A stretch of 64,000 nucleotides of DNA. It comes from Hyphomicrobiales bacterium (GTDB taxonomy: Bacteria > Pseudomonadota > Alphaproteobacteria > Rhizobiales > Xanthobacteraceae). The translations under genes were made by a program, and so were the position numbers. Location: assembly GCA_017305715.1 (NCBI GenBank), contig JAFKKG010000019.1, positions 62,001 through 126,000 on the forward strand. The letters are read 5' to 3'. A model generated the notes under the pieces. That model saw only the letters and a program-made list of their open reading frames with translations. It was not told the DNA's origin and searched no databases. Shown in pieces: positions 1 to 8,233 of this stretch (position 1 is the stretch's first letter; each line of letters begins with the position of its first letter).

Positions 1-1
1 C

Positions 2-508
2 AGCTATACCTACGACCCGATCAATGGCACGACCGCTGCGGCCACCCATATCGCCGCAGTGGAAGTCGATCCCGCGACCTGCTTTGTGAAGATCCACAAA
101 TACGTGGTCGCGGAGGATTGCGGGAAGATCATCAATCCGATGATCGTTGACGGCCAGGTCCATGGCGGCGTGGCGCAAGGCATCGGTGCCGCACTCTTCG
201 AGGAACTCATTTACGACGATGACGCTCAGCTTCTGAGCGCCAGCCTTGTCGATTATGTGATTCCGTCCGCGCCTGAAGTGCCTGTCATGGAGGTCGTACA
301 TATCGAAAGCGAATCGGCCGTGGCCGGCGGATTCCGCGGTATGGGCGAGGGTGGCACGATCGGCGCGCCAGCTGCCATCGCCAATGCGATCGCCGACGCG
401 CTGTCGCCGCTTGGCATCGACGTGTCCATTCTTCCAATGACTCCCGAGCGCATCTTCAAGCTCATGGAGCAGGCCAGGTTCAACTCAAGAGGAAAAGCTG
501 ATGAGTGA
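2..508 (+). CDS. Molybdopterin-binding hydroxylase large subunit, C-terminal part (partial)
   Basis: This is the C-terminal end of a xanthine dehydrogenase/CO dehydrogenase-family large subunit; the gene starts before the window and the frame is open from base 2. The segment QGIGAALFEE and the run GMGEGGTIGAPAAIANAIAD are hallmarks of the molybdenum-cofactor domain, the Glu of GEGG being the usual catalytic base. Enzymes of this family hydroxylate aldehydes, N-heterocycles, acyl-CoA thioesters or CO with small FeS and FAD subunits, which must lie outside the window. The stop overlaps the ATG of the next gene by 8 bases, so the two are translationally coupled. The substrate cannot be read from this fragment. 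Confidence 0.9.
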   Translation, partial: SYTYDPINGTTAAATHIAAVEVDPATCFVKIHKYVVAEDCGKIINPMIVDGQVHGGVAQGIGAALFEELIYDDDAQLLSASLVDYVIPSAPEVPVMEVVHIESESAVAGGFRGMGEGGTIGAPAAIANAIADALSPLGIDVSILPMTPERIFKLMEQARFNSRGKADE

Positions 509-1250
509 TCTCAAAGGACGTGTTGCCCTCGTGACGGGAGGCGGACGGGATGTGGGTGCTGCGATCTCGAAAATGCTGGCCGAACGGGGCGCGAGCATCG
601 CGGTCAACTACCATAGTTCGAAGGCCGCGGCCGAGGCTGTTGTCGCCGAGATCGAGAAGGCCGGTGGCAAGGCAAAAGCCTATCAGGCCGACATATCGGA
701 TGCCGAAATGGTCAGGCAAATGGTCGCGAGCATCAAGAGCGATTTCGGTGGACTCGATATCCTCGTCAACAATGCCGGGCTGGTGTTTCGCAAGCGCTTC
801 AGCGAGAGCACGCCCGAGGATTGGAAAAAGCAGATCGATACCTGCCTGTATGGTGCGCTGAACTGCTCCCACAGTGCCGGACCGCTGCTGGAAGCGTCGG
901 GCCGCGGCCGTATCATCTCGATCATGGGGGACTCCTCCCGGGTCGGCGAGTCCGGGCTGGCGCTGGCCGCGGCGGCGCGTGCCGGCACCATCGCGCTGAT
1001 GAAGTCGCTGGCGCGCGAATGGGGCCGCTCCGGCGTGACAGCCAATTCGATCTCGCTGGGCCTGATCGAGACCTCGCACGACAAGGCATGGGTGGACGCC
1101 AACCGCGAAAAGCTGGTCAAGGCCTATGCCATCCGCCGGCTGGGATTGCCATCCGACGTTGCGCCGCTGGTCACGCTACTGGCATCCGATGCCGGGAGCT
1201 GGATTACCGGACAGGTCATCAGCGTCAACGGCGGATACAGCATGGTCTAG
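501..1250 (+). CDS. SDR-family protein lacking the catalytic Tyr-Lys pair
   Basis: A 249-residue short-chain dehydrogenase/reductase fold. The N-terminal nucleotide motif TGGGRDVGA (12-20), NNAG (90-93) and the C-terminal SVNGGY are all present, so NAD(P) binding is likely. The usual YxxxK active site is replaced: Ala156 and Arg160 occupy those positions within GLALAAAARAG. It may be a non-catalytic or atypical SDR, perhaps of the enoyl-CoA reductase-like type that lacks Tyr. It overlaps the upstream hydroxylase gene by 8 bases and lies 9 bases before an acyl-CoA ligase gene, which suggests a shared operon acting on an acyl-CoA or ring substrate. The fold is certain; the activity is not. Confidence 0.88.
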   Translation: MSDLKGRVALVTGGGRDVGAAISKMLAERGASIAVNYHSSKAAAEAVVAEIEKAGGKAKAYQADISDAEMVRQMVASIKSDFGGLDILVNNAGLVFRKRFSESTPEDWKKQIDTCLYGALNCSHSAGPLLEASGRGRIISIMGDSSRVGESGLALAAAARAGTIALMKSLAREWGRSGVTANSISLGLIETSHDKAWVDANREKLVKAYAIRRLGLPSDVAPLVTLLASDAGSWITGQVISVNGGYSMV

Positions 1251-1259
1251 GAGGCGACG

Positions 1260-2804
1260 ATGCTGCACGTCGATCTGATTGCCTCGATCGCAACGCTCCT
1301 CGATCGTCATGCGAAACAGCGACCCCAACAAATTGCCTATTGGGATGCGTCGCGGTCCGTCACGTATGCGGAACTTGCCAGGCGGACCGCTTCGATCGCA
1401 ACCAGCCTGGCGAAGGCCGGTCTGCGGGAAGGCGACAAGGTTGCGATCTATCTGCCGAACGGCGTCGACTGGATCGAGGCCTGCTTTGCCGCATTGCGCG
1501 CCGGTGCGGTGATCGTGCCCATCAGCTTCGACGCGGCGGAAGGCGAGATCAGCTATCGGCTGACGGACGCCGAATGCGGCCTTGTCATCACCACGGCCGC
1601 GAGAAAGGACCTGATCGGCAAAATCTGTCGTGACGCGGGGATCGCGCCGATGGCGATCTTCGCGGGTCCGGGGGCGGCACAGGCGGGGACGGCGCTGGCG
1701 GACCTCGCAGCAGGAAGCGCCACGGCGGCGCTCGATCCCGACGATATCGATCGTTCGTCCTTCATCGTCTATACGTCCGGCACGACCGGTCGGGCGAAGG
1801 GCGTACTGCTGTCATTGCGCGGCATGCTGTGGATCGCCGCGGCGTGCTGGGCGCCGGTCTGCGAGCTGACCGAGAAGGATGTCGTTCTATCGCCGCTGCC
1901 TCTGTTCCATTCCTATGGTCTCAACCTCTCGGTGCTCAGCGTGCTCGCCGTCGGCGCCAGCGAGCACATCATGGAAAAGTTTTCGCCGCAGCAAGCGCTC
2001 GATTTGCTGCAGACGGGAAAATATTCGGTGCTGCCCGGGGTGCCGACGATGTTCCACTATCTCCTGCACCGAGCCCAGGAAACCGGCGTCGAACGGCTCG
2101 GCAGTGTTCGGCTGTGCATTTCCGCCGGCGCCATCATGCCGGCAACACTGAACAAGGCGTTCGAGGGGCGTTTCAGGACCCGGCTGCTCGACGGATACGG
2201 CATCACCGAAACATCAACCATGGTCACGATGAACTGGCTGCACGGCGCCCGGCCGATGGGCTCGTGCGGGCTGCCGGTGCCGGGTCTCGCCGTGCGCATC
2301 GTCGATCCGTCATCGCGGGAAGACGTTCCCTTCGGCGAGGAGGGCGAACTGATCGTGCGTGGCCCGAACCTGATGCAGGGCTATCACAACAAGCCGCAGG
2401 AGACCGCGGCAGCGCTGCGAAAGGGCTGGTACCACACCGGCGATCTGGCGAAGTCGGACCCGTCCGGTTACCTGACGATCACCGGGCGCATCAAGGAACT
2501 GATCATCCGCGGTGGCCAGAACATTGCGCCGGCCGAGATCGAGGAGGTCGTCATCCGGCATCCGCACGTGACCGATTGTGCGGTGGTAGGCATCAGGCAC
2601 GCCACGCTCGGCGAGGTACCGTGCCTGTTCATCGTCGCCAGCCGCGAGGAGCTGGATTTGAATTCGCTGATGGATCACTGCCGGGCAAACCTGTCACCCT
2701 ACAAGATTCCCGAGGCCAGCCACTTCGTGCCGGAAATCCCGCGGACCGGCTCGGGAAAGATCATGCGTTTCAAGCTGGTCGAAGCCTTGAACCAGGCTTC
2801 TTAA
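1260..2804 (+). CDS. AMP-forming acyl-CoA ligase
   Basis: A 514-residue adenylate-forming enzyme (ANL superfamily) that activates a carboxylic acid through acyl-AMP to acyl-CoA. The ATP P-loop YTSGTTGRAKG lies at 171-181, followed by the A5 motif GYGITET, YHTGDL, the hinge GRIKELIIRGGQN and the catalytic C-terminal Lys (K500) in GSGKIM. All key motifs are intact and the length is normal for medium-chain or aromatic acid ligases. It is third in a tight operon with the hydroxylase and SDR genes. The stop meets the stop of a convergent HxlR-type regulator gene within four bases. The substrate is unknown. Confidence 0.93.
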   Translation: MLHVDLIASIATLLDRHAKQRPQQIAYWDASRSVTYAELARRTASIATSLAKAGLREGDKVAIYLPNGVDWIEACFAALRAGAVIVPISFDAAEGEISYRLTDAECGLVITTAARKDLIGKICRDAGIAPMAIFAGPGAAQAGTALADLAAGSATAALDPDDIDRSSFIVYTSGTTGRAKGVLLSLRGMLWIAAACWAPVCELTEKDVVLSPLPLFHSYGLNLSVLSVLAVGASEHIMEKFSPQQALDLLQTGKYSVLPGVPTMFHYLLHRAQETGVERLGSVRLCISAGAIMPATLNKAFEGRFRTRLLDGYGITETSTMVTMNWLHGARPMGSCGLPVPGLAVRIVDPSSREDVPFGEEGELIVRGPNLMQGYHNKPQETAAALRKGWYHTGDLAKSDPSGYLTITGRIKELIIRGGQNIAPAEIEEVVIRHPHVTDCAVVGIRHATLGEVPCLFIVASREELDLNSLMDHCRANLSPYKIPEASHFVPEIPRTGSGKIMRFKLVEALNQAS

Positions 2805-3868
2805 GTCACCGAGCGCGGGCCCAAGGCCCCAAAGGACTTGGGATCGTAGGCTAGCTTGTAACGCATATCGGCGGCGACGATCGGCTGCTTGCAACGGTCG
2901 CAAACGACGTCGGCACGAAAATCGTGTCCGCAGGGCAGATGCTTGAGCAGAAGAGGTGGCTTGCCTTTGGCGAGCCAGCGGTCGCCCCATCCCAGCATCG
3001 CGATGAAGGGGCCGTAGAGGTCACGCCCCATGTCGGTGAGGAGATATTCATAGCGGTCGGGCGAACGCTGATATTGCCTGCGGTGAAACACGCCGTTCGC
3101 CACCAGGCGGGACAGCCGGTCGGTGAGGATGTTCGGGGCGATCTCAAGCTCGGTCAGGATCTTGTCGTAGCGCCGATTGCCGAAGAAGCCTTCGCGAACG
3201 ACCATAAAACTCCATTTGTCGCCGATGATCTGCAGCGCGCGCGAGACCGAGCTCGGACGTCCGAGCAGGAAGCGGCTTCCGTCCGAGGCCCGGCGGGTGT
3301 TGCGGCCGGCCTTCGCCGGATGCCGGCCGGCGCCCGGTCCATCCCGGTATTTGACCTCGCGCGGATTGACACTCTTGCCGCAATGGGAGCATGCGACGAA
3401 GGGATGACTGTCGCAGCCGCAACCGGCGTGAACCAGCGTCAACGGGGCCGGCTTTCCGCCGGCAAGCCAGCGATCGCCGAACTGCATCAGGGCGATGAAG
3501 CTCGGATAGAGATCGAACCCCATCCTGGTCAGCCGATACTCCTTGCGCTGCGATGCGCCGGTCGCGACCTGACGGAAGATGGCGAGCTGCGTCAGCTTCT
3601 TCAGTCGGTTCGTAAGCGTCGCCCTGGGAATGCCGAGCGCTGAGCGGAAGGCTTCGAACGTCTGCGTTCCGAAGAACGCCTCGCGGATGATCAGGAATGC
3701 CCACGCGTCCGATACGATGTCGAGCGTGCGGGCGACCGAGCAGTTCCGTTCGCGCCGCGCCACGCCCGATTGGCTCGCGACTGGCTTCGCAGCCGATTTA
3801 GCCGGTGTCTTCGCTGTCTGAACCTTGGCGGTGGCCGGCATCTCGGGGGTCTCGTTGCGCCGCCTCAT
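2801..3868 (-). CDS. Double-domain HxlR-type transcriptional regulator
   Basis: A 355-residue protein with two complete HxlR-family winged-helix domains in tandem (about 43-139 and 205-300). They share the pattern SxxRxLxIIxDxWxFxxxREAFFG and GDRWLxxGKP. HxlR proteins are usually 110-150 residues and bind DNA as dimers, so this looks like a covalent dimer. Each half ends in a short Cys-rich tail: C150, C152, C160, C163 in the first and C313, C323, C326 in the second, possibly metal-binding. The N-terminus (1-40) is Ala/Lys-rich and probably disordered. It diverges from the binding-protein gene at 4021, and a tandem repeated operator-like sequence lies between them. A start at 3841 is also possible. 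Confidence 0.92.
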   Translation of the reverse strand: MRRRNETPEMPATAKVQTAKTPAKSAAKPVASQSGVARRERNCSVARTLDIVSDAWAFLIIREAFFGTQTFEAFRSALGIPRATLTNRLKKLTQLAIFRQVATGASQRKEYRLTRMGFDLYPSFIALMQFGDRWLAGGKPAPLTLVHAGCGCDSHPFVACSHCGKSVNPREVKYRDGPGAGRHPAKAGRNTRRASDGSRFLLGRPSSVSRALQIIGDKWSFMVVREGFFGNRRYDKILTELEIAPNILTDRLSRLVANGVFHRRQYQRSPDRYEYLLTDMGRDLYGPFIAMLGWGDRWLAKGKPPLLLKHLPCGHDFRADVVCDRCKQPIVAADMRYKLAYDPKSFGALGPRSVT

Positions 3869-3931
3869 CTCGCGGCCGTTTCGAAGCTGCGCCCGTTTAA
3901 CACATCATCATGATTGACTCCCAGAAAATAT

Positions 3932-3976
3932 AAGTCTAGTTACGCATGTAACAAAAGTCTAGTTATGCATGTGACA
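3932..3976. promoter_or_regulatory. Tandem operator-like repeat between HxlR gene and binding-protein gene
   Basis: Two 22-base copies of AAGTCTAGTTAYGCATGTRACA begin at 3932 and 3955, a 23-base period (about two helical turns). They differ at two positions. The core of the first copy is the inverted repeat GTTAC-GCAT-GTAAC. They lie 45-89 bases upstream of the ATG at 4021 and 64 bases from the divergent regulator start. A fused HxlR dimer binding two adjacent sites is the natural reading, but binding is inferred. Confidence 0.65.
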
Positions 3977-4020
3977 GAAGGCGGGATTAAACCGCGTCCA
4001 ACGTCCCAGGGAGGGAAGCC

Positions 4021-5247
4021 ATGAAAGCTGGAATACATCAGACACTGATCGCCGCAGCCGCGGCGGCTGTCTTTGTCAATCATGCGAGCGCACAGACCGC
4101 GGCGATCTCCGACGATGTCGTGAAGATCGGCGTGTTGACCGACATGTCCGGGCAGTTCTCTCACGAATCCGGCGAAGGCTCGGTCACGGCGATCAAGATG
4201 GCGGTCGAGGATTTCGGCGGCAAGGTGCTGGGCAAGCCGATCCAGGTTGTCGTCGCGGACCATCAGAACAAGCCGGACACGGCATCGACATTGGCGCGCA
4301 GGTTCTATGACGTCGAAAAAGTCGACATGATCGCCAACCTGATCAATTCCTCGATCGCGCTTGGCGTGTCGCAACTGGCCAAGGAGAAAAACCGGATTGC
4401 CATCATCAACGGCTCTGGTTCGTCCCGCCTGACCAACGACGCCTGCACCCCCAACAGCGTCCACTACGCCTATGATACTTACGCGCTCGCCAACGGAACG
4501 GGCTCGGCGATGCTGCATGCCGGCTTGAAGAGCTGGTACTTCCTCACGGCCGACTACGCCTTCGGACATGCGCTCGAGGCCGACACATCAGCGGTCGTCA
4601 AGTCGCTTGGCGGCGAGGTCGTGGGCGCGACGCGCTATCCTCCGGAAACCTTCGACCAGTCGTCGTTTCTGCTCAAGGCCCAGGCTTCAAAGGCAAAGGT
4701 CGTCGCGCTTGCCGGCTCGGGAACGGTGCTGGTGAACGCGGTGAAATCGGCGCAGGAGTTCGGCATCCGGAAAGGTGGCCAGGAACTGGCGGGGCTGCTG
4801 GTCTGGATTACCGACATCAAGAGCATGGGGCTTGATCTCGCGCAGGGGCTGGTACTGACGAACGCGTTCTACTGGGATCGTGACGACGAGACGCGCGCAT
4901 GGTCGAAGCGATTCTATGACCGGATGAAGCGCATGCCCCACATGGGCGATGCCGGCGATTATTCCTCGACGATGCATTATCTCGCAGCGATCCAGGCAGC
5001 CGGAACGGACGATGCCGCGGCCGTCATGAGCAAGATGCGCGAGCTGCCGATCAACGACTTCTTCGCCAAGAATGGCCGGATCCGAGAGGATGGCCGCATG
5101 GTGCACGACATGTACGTGTACGAGGTCAAGAAGCCGTCGGAGTCGAAGGGCGAGTGGGACTACTACAAGCTGCGCGAGGTGATCCCCGGAGACCAGGCGT
5201 TCCGTCCGCTCAAGGACAGCGTGTGCCCATTGGTCAAGAAGAGCTGA
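4021..5247 (+). CDS. Liv-type ABC transporter substrate-binding protein (orphan)
   Basis: A 408-residue type I periplasmic binding protein of the branched-chain amino acid (LivK/HAAT) family. A Sec signal peptide runs through the Ala-rich stretch to a likely cleavage after HASA (about residue 24). The mature start VVKIGVLTDMSGQFS is the classic first strand and loop of the fold. Such proteins deliver amino acids, aromatic acids or other carboxylates to Liv permeases. No permease or ATPase genes adjoin it, so it must share another transporter or feed the ligase genes around it. Gene order suggests control by the divergent HxlR regulator. A GC-rich hairpin follows the stop. Confidence 0.92.
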   Translation: MKAGIHQTLIAAAAAAVFVNHASAQTAAISDDVVKIGVLTDMSGQFSHESGEGSVTAIKMAVEDFGGKVLGKPIQVVVADHQNKPDTASTLARRFYDVEKVDMIANLINSSIALGVSQLAKEKNRIAIINGSGSSRLTNDACTPNSVHYAYDTYALANGTGSAMLHAGLKSWYFLTADYAFGHALEADTSAVVKSLGGEVVGATRYPPETFDQSSFLLKAQASKAKVVALAGSGTVLVNAVKSAQEFGIRKGGQELAGLLVWITDIKSMGLDLAQGLVLTNAFYWDRDDETRAWSKRFYDRMKRMPHMGDAGDYSSTMHYLAAIQAAGTDDAAAVMSKMRELPINDFFAKNGRIREDGRMVHDMYVYEVKKPSESKGEWDYYKLREVIPGDQAFRPLKDSVCPLVKKS

Positions 5248-5259
5248 GACCGGCACTCC

Positions 5260-5287
5260 GCGGCGCGACCCCGAGCCGTCGCGCCGC
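5260..5287. terminator. Terminator-like hairpin after binding-protein gene
   Basis: GCGGCGCGAC (5260-5269) pairs perfectly with GTCGCGCCGC (5278-5287) around an 8-base loop. It sits between two convergent genes. There is no T-run, so termination is plausible but not proven. Confidence 0.55.
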
Positions 5288-5334
5288 AGCACCGCGAACC
5301 GACGAGGGGACAGCGACGCGCTGGATTAGGTGGC

Positions 5335-5967
5335 TTACTTTGCGCGGAGAATGCTGGCCGCAAAATCTCGCGCGATGTCATCGATCCCCATTCGCTCCGG
5401 CCGATACCACTCTCCGGCCCAGTTCAGGGCACCGAGCAACAGCAATCGGACGGACTCCGGCGAGATATTCGGATCGATCAGGCCGGCCTGGTAGAGTTCG
5501 CTGACCAATTGCGTCCAGAGCGCTTCGTACCGCCTGCGCTCGATCCGGCAGCCCTTGCGAACGGAGTCGGGCAGAAACGCAAAGGCGCGGATGCTGGCTG
5601 ACGTATAATTGCTGTGCTCGAGCGACGAGAGCAGATGGGCCTTGATGGCGGCTTCGAGCCGCCGGCGCGGGGGTGCGCGGGTCGGCAGCGCGTTGAGCGC
5701 CTTCTCCACCGCGTCGTAGACGACACGTACGCCCTCGTTGACGACTTCGCCGACGATCGCGTCCTTTGACGGGAAGTGGTGGTAGATACTGCCGCCCTTG
5801 ATGCCGACGGCGGTCGCGATCGCCCGCGTGGTCGCGGCTTCGTAGCCGCGATTCCTGAGAAGATACGCTGCGGCGTCCAGGATCTGGCGCCGCGCACCCG
5901 ATTCTGGCGGAGCGGCGGCAGGTGCGGGAGCGACGGAGGTTGGCGCGCTGGCGGTCCTGCGCTTCAT
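5335..5967 (-). CDS. TetR/AcrR-family transcriptional regulator
   Basis: A 210-residue TetR-type repressor. After a Pro/Ala-rich N-terminal tail (1-24), the DNA-binding domain runs from RRQILDAAAYLLRNRGYEA to the recognition helix GGSIYHHFPSKDAI (about 27-75). The rest is the ligand-binding and dimerisation domain. It is the last gene of an operon with a MaoC-type hydratase (3 bases between its ATG and the hydratase stop) and an acyl-CoA ligase. This suggests it senses an acyl-CoA made by that operon. A near-palindrome at 8093-8108, upstream of the operon and of the divergent carboxylase genes, is a candidate operator. Confidence 0.93.
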   Translation of the reverse strand: MKRRTASAPTSVAPAPAAAPPESGARRQILDAAAYLLRNRGYEAATTRAIATAVGIKGGSIYHHFPSKDAIVGEVVNEGVRVVYDAVEKALNALPTRAPPRRRLEAAIKAHLLSSLEHSNYTSASIRAFAFLPDSVRKGCRIERRRYEALWTQLVSELYQAGLIDPNISPESVRLLLLGALNWAGEWYRPERMGIDDIARDFAASILRAK

Positions 5968-5970
5968 GGA

Positions 5971-6456
5971 TTACGCCGTCTTGCCGGAATCGACCTGACC
6001 CCAGATGGCGGCGGGCGGTCGTGTCTTGCGCAGCAGCAGGCGGGCAGAACCGCTCTGCAGGAGCTCGTCACGCTGGCTCACGAGCTCGATCGCCAATTCG
6101 ATCAGGCCGAGGGTTGGATTTTTGACCGCACGCTTGCCGACGACACCGATCAAGGCGCGTATTGTGTCGCCCGGCCGCATTGGCGCCTTGAAATCCCAGC
6201 TCACGCCGAGCAGCGCCACGACGGTGCCGTCGATCAGGTCCAGCCGCGATGCCAGGCCGAATGCGATACCGATTCCCATCGGCCCATGCGCGATCCGGCT
6301 GCCGAAATCGCTCGCCGCAGCGAAGGTCTCGTCGGTATGGACGGGGTTGTAATCTCCAGTCAGGCCGGCGAACGCGCCGATGTCGGCTTCCGTGATAGTC
6401 CGGCCCGGGGTTACGAAGCGCTGACCGATCTCGAACTCGTCGAATACGCGTCCCAT
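5971..6456 (-). CDS. MaoC-like (R)-specific enoyl-CoA hydratase
   Basis: A 161-residue single hot-dog-fold protein. The hydratase-2 motif GDYNPVHTD carries the Asp/His pair (D35, H40), and the following segment IAHGPMGIGIAFGL is typical of MaoC/PhaJ enzymes, which hydrate trans-2-enoyl-CoA to (R)-3-hydroxyacyl-CoA. Its ATG directly follows the TAG stop of the ligase gene with no bases between, so the two are translationally coupled. The TetR gene follows. Together the genes activate an acid, hydrate the enoyl-CoA and report on the product. The chain-length preference cannot be read from sequence. Confidence 0.92.
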   Translation of the reverse strand: MGRVFDEFEIGQRFVTPGRTITEADIGAFAGLTGDYNPVHTDETFAAASDFGSRIAHGPMGIGIAFGLASRLDLIDGTVVALLGVSWDFKAPMRPGDTIRALIGVVGKRAVKNPTLGLIELAIELVSQRDELLQSGSARLLLRKTRPPAAIWGQVDSGKTA

Positions 6457-8070
6457 CTATGTTGTTTCCTCGCGCAGGTCTTTTCTGCGAATTTTTCCGG
6501 TGATGGTCATGGGAAGGCTGTCGCGGAATTCGATCTGGCGCGGATATTCATGCGCGGACAGCCGCGCCTTGACGAAAGCCTGTACATCAGCCCGAACCGT
6601 GTCGTCGATGGTGGCGCCTTCGCGCGGGACGATGAAGGCCTTGACGACCTCGCCGCGCAACGGATCGGGTACGCCGACCACGGCAACCATGGCGACCACC
6701 GGGTGCGCCATCAGGCACTCCTCGATCTCGGTCGGGCCGATGCGATAGCCGCCGGAGATGATGACGTCGTCGTTGCGGGCGTGGAACCAGAAATAGCCTT
6801 GTTCGTCGCGATGGCCGGTATCGCCCGTGAGGAGCCAGCCATTCTTGAATTTCTCTTCGGTGGCCTCCGGCTTGTTCCAGTAGCGCAGGAAGAAAACCGG
6901 GTCCGGTGCTTTCACGGCAATGGTGCCGGTCGAGCCGGGTGGCACTGGAATGCCTTCCTCATCGACGATTTCGACGACATGGCCGGGCATCGCGCGTCCC
7001 ATCGAACCCGGTTTCAGATCCATCACTGACGCGCAATTGCCGACCGTCAGATTGGCTTCGGTCTGGCCGTAGAACTCGTTCATGCTCAGGCCGAAGGTCT
7101 CCCGGCCCCAATCCAGCATCTCGTCGCCGAGCCGTTCCCCACCGCTCGCGACGCTGCGCATCGAATAGCCGAAGCGCTGCTGCGGACGGGAAACCTGGCG
7201 CATCATTTTCAGAGCCGTCGGCGGCATGAAGGCGTTGCGGATTCCGTGACGGGCGAGAAGTGCGAAGGCCTCCTCGGGATCGAATTTCTGCAGCCGCTTG
7301 GCGACGACCGGGATGCCGTGAAACAGCGAAGGCAACAGGACATCCATCAGTCCCCCGGCCCAGGCCCAATCGGCCGGTGTCCACATCCGGTCGCCCGGTT
7401 GCGGGAAAAAGTCATGCGGAAATTCGACGCCGGGCATATGGCCGAGCAGAACCCTGTGGGCATACAGCACGCCTTTCGGGTTACCCGTGGTTCCAGACGT
7501 ATAGACGATGATCGCGGGATCTTCGGCTTCGGTGTCGACACGCAAATGAGCGGTGGACGATCGCGCAAGCAGTGAACCCCAGTCCAGCACGTTGCCGGCG
7601 GCACGCGCGTCGGTGTCGATCAAGATCGGCACCGAGCCAAGTCGGTCGGAAATCGCCAGCAGTTTTTCGATGCCGGCGGCATTCGAGATCACCACCCTGG
7701 CGCCGCTGTCGTTCAACCGGTATTCGAGCGCTTCAGGGCCGAACAATGTAAACAGCGGTAGCGCAATCGCGCCGAGCCGATATGCGGCGAGATGCGCGAT
7801 GATGGTTTCCGCGCATTGCGGCAGCAGGATGCCGATGCGGTCGCCCCGTGAGATGCCGTGCGCCAACAGTGCATTGGCAAGACGGCACGATTGTTCCTGC
7901 AGATGCTCGAACGTCAATTCGACCGAACCGGCGTTCCCCTCGACGATCAGTGCGGGCTTGTTCGCACCGACATGACGATCGCAAGTCGCCGCGGCAATAT
8001 TGAAACGGCGCGAAATCTGCCAGCTGAACCCCGAGCAAACCCCCTGGTAGGTCGTTCCGGATAATGGCAT
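6457..8070 (-). CDS. AMP-forming acyl-CoA synthetase (acetyl/medium-chain type)
   Basis: A 537-residue ANL ligase. It has the P-loop YTSGTTGNPKGVL, the A5-like motif EFYGQTEAN, TGDTGHRDEQGY, the hinge region ARNDDVIISGGYRIGP and the catalytic C-terminal Lys (K526) in ITGKIRRK. Overall it resembles the AcsA-like medium-chain acyl-CoA synthetases, in which residues near EFYGQTE shape the acyl pocket. It is the first gene of the ligase-MaoC-TetR operon and diverges from the carboxylase beta gene at 8234 across a 163-base intergenic region that contains a near-palindrome. Confidence 0.92.
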   Translation of the reverse strand: MPLSGTTYQGVCSGFSWQISRRFNIAAATCDRHVGANKPALIVEGNAGSVELTFEHLQEQSCRLANALLAHGISRGDRIGILLPQCAETIIAHLAAYRLGAIALPLFTLFGPEALEYRLNDSGARVVISNAAGIEKLLAISDRLGSVPILIDTDARAAGNVLDWGSLLARSSTAHLRVDTEAEDPAIIVYTSGTTGNPKGVLYAHRVLLGHMPGVEFPHDFFPQPGDRMWTPADWAWAGGLMDVLLPSLFHGIPVVAKRLQKFDPEEAFALLARHGIRNAFMPPTALKMMRQVSRPQQRFGYSMRSVASGGERLGDEMLDWGRETFGLSMNEFYGQTEANLTVGNCASVMDLKPGSMGRAMPGHVVEIVDEEGIPVPPGSTGTIAVKAPDPVFFLRYWNKPEATEEKFKNGWLLTGDTGHRDEQGYFWFHARNDDVIISGGYRIGPTEIEECLMAHPVVAMVAVVGVPDPLRGEVVKAFIVPREGATIDDTVRADVQAFVKARLSAHEYPRQIEFRDSLPMTITGKIRRKDLREETT

Positions 8071-8092
8071 TCCGAATTTCCTTGTCGCACTC

Positions 8093-8108
8093 CCTAGCGC
8101 TTGTTAGG
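8093..8108. promoter_or_regulatory. Near-palindromic TetR-type operator candidate
   Basis: CCTAGC-GCTT-GTTAGG is a 16-base imperfect dyad, 23 bases upstream of the ligase ATG (minus strand) and 126 bases before the divergent carboxylase gene. It has the same 6-4-6 layout and a GTTAG half-site like the palindromes at 24.6-36 kb, but different outer bases. The TetR protein encoded at 5335-5967 is the obvious candidate to bind it. Confidence 0.45.
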
Positions 8109-8233
8109 TTACGCGATAAACCAGATGACGGCAAGCACTACGCGGGCATTGCCGAGTATCGTCAAACACTTGGCGGGCGCCGTGAAATAGTTGCACGCAC
8201 GTCCGTTCAGCTGGGGCAGGAGATCGACGCGAT

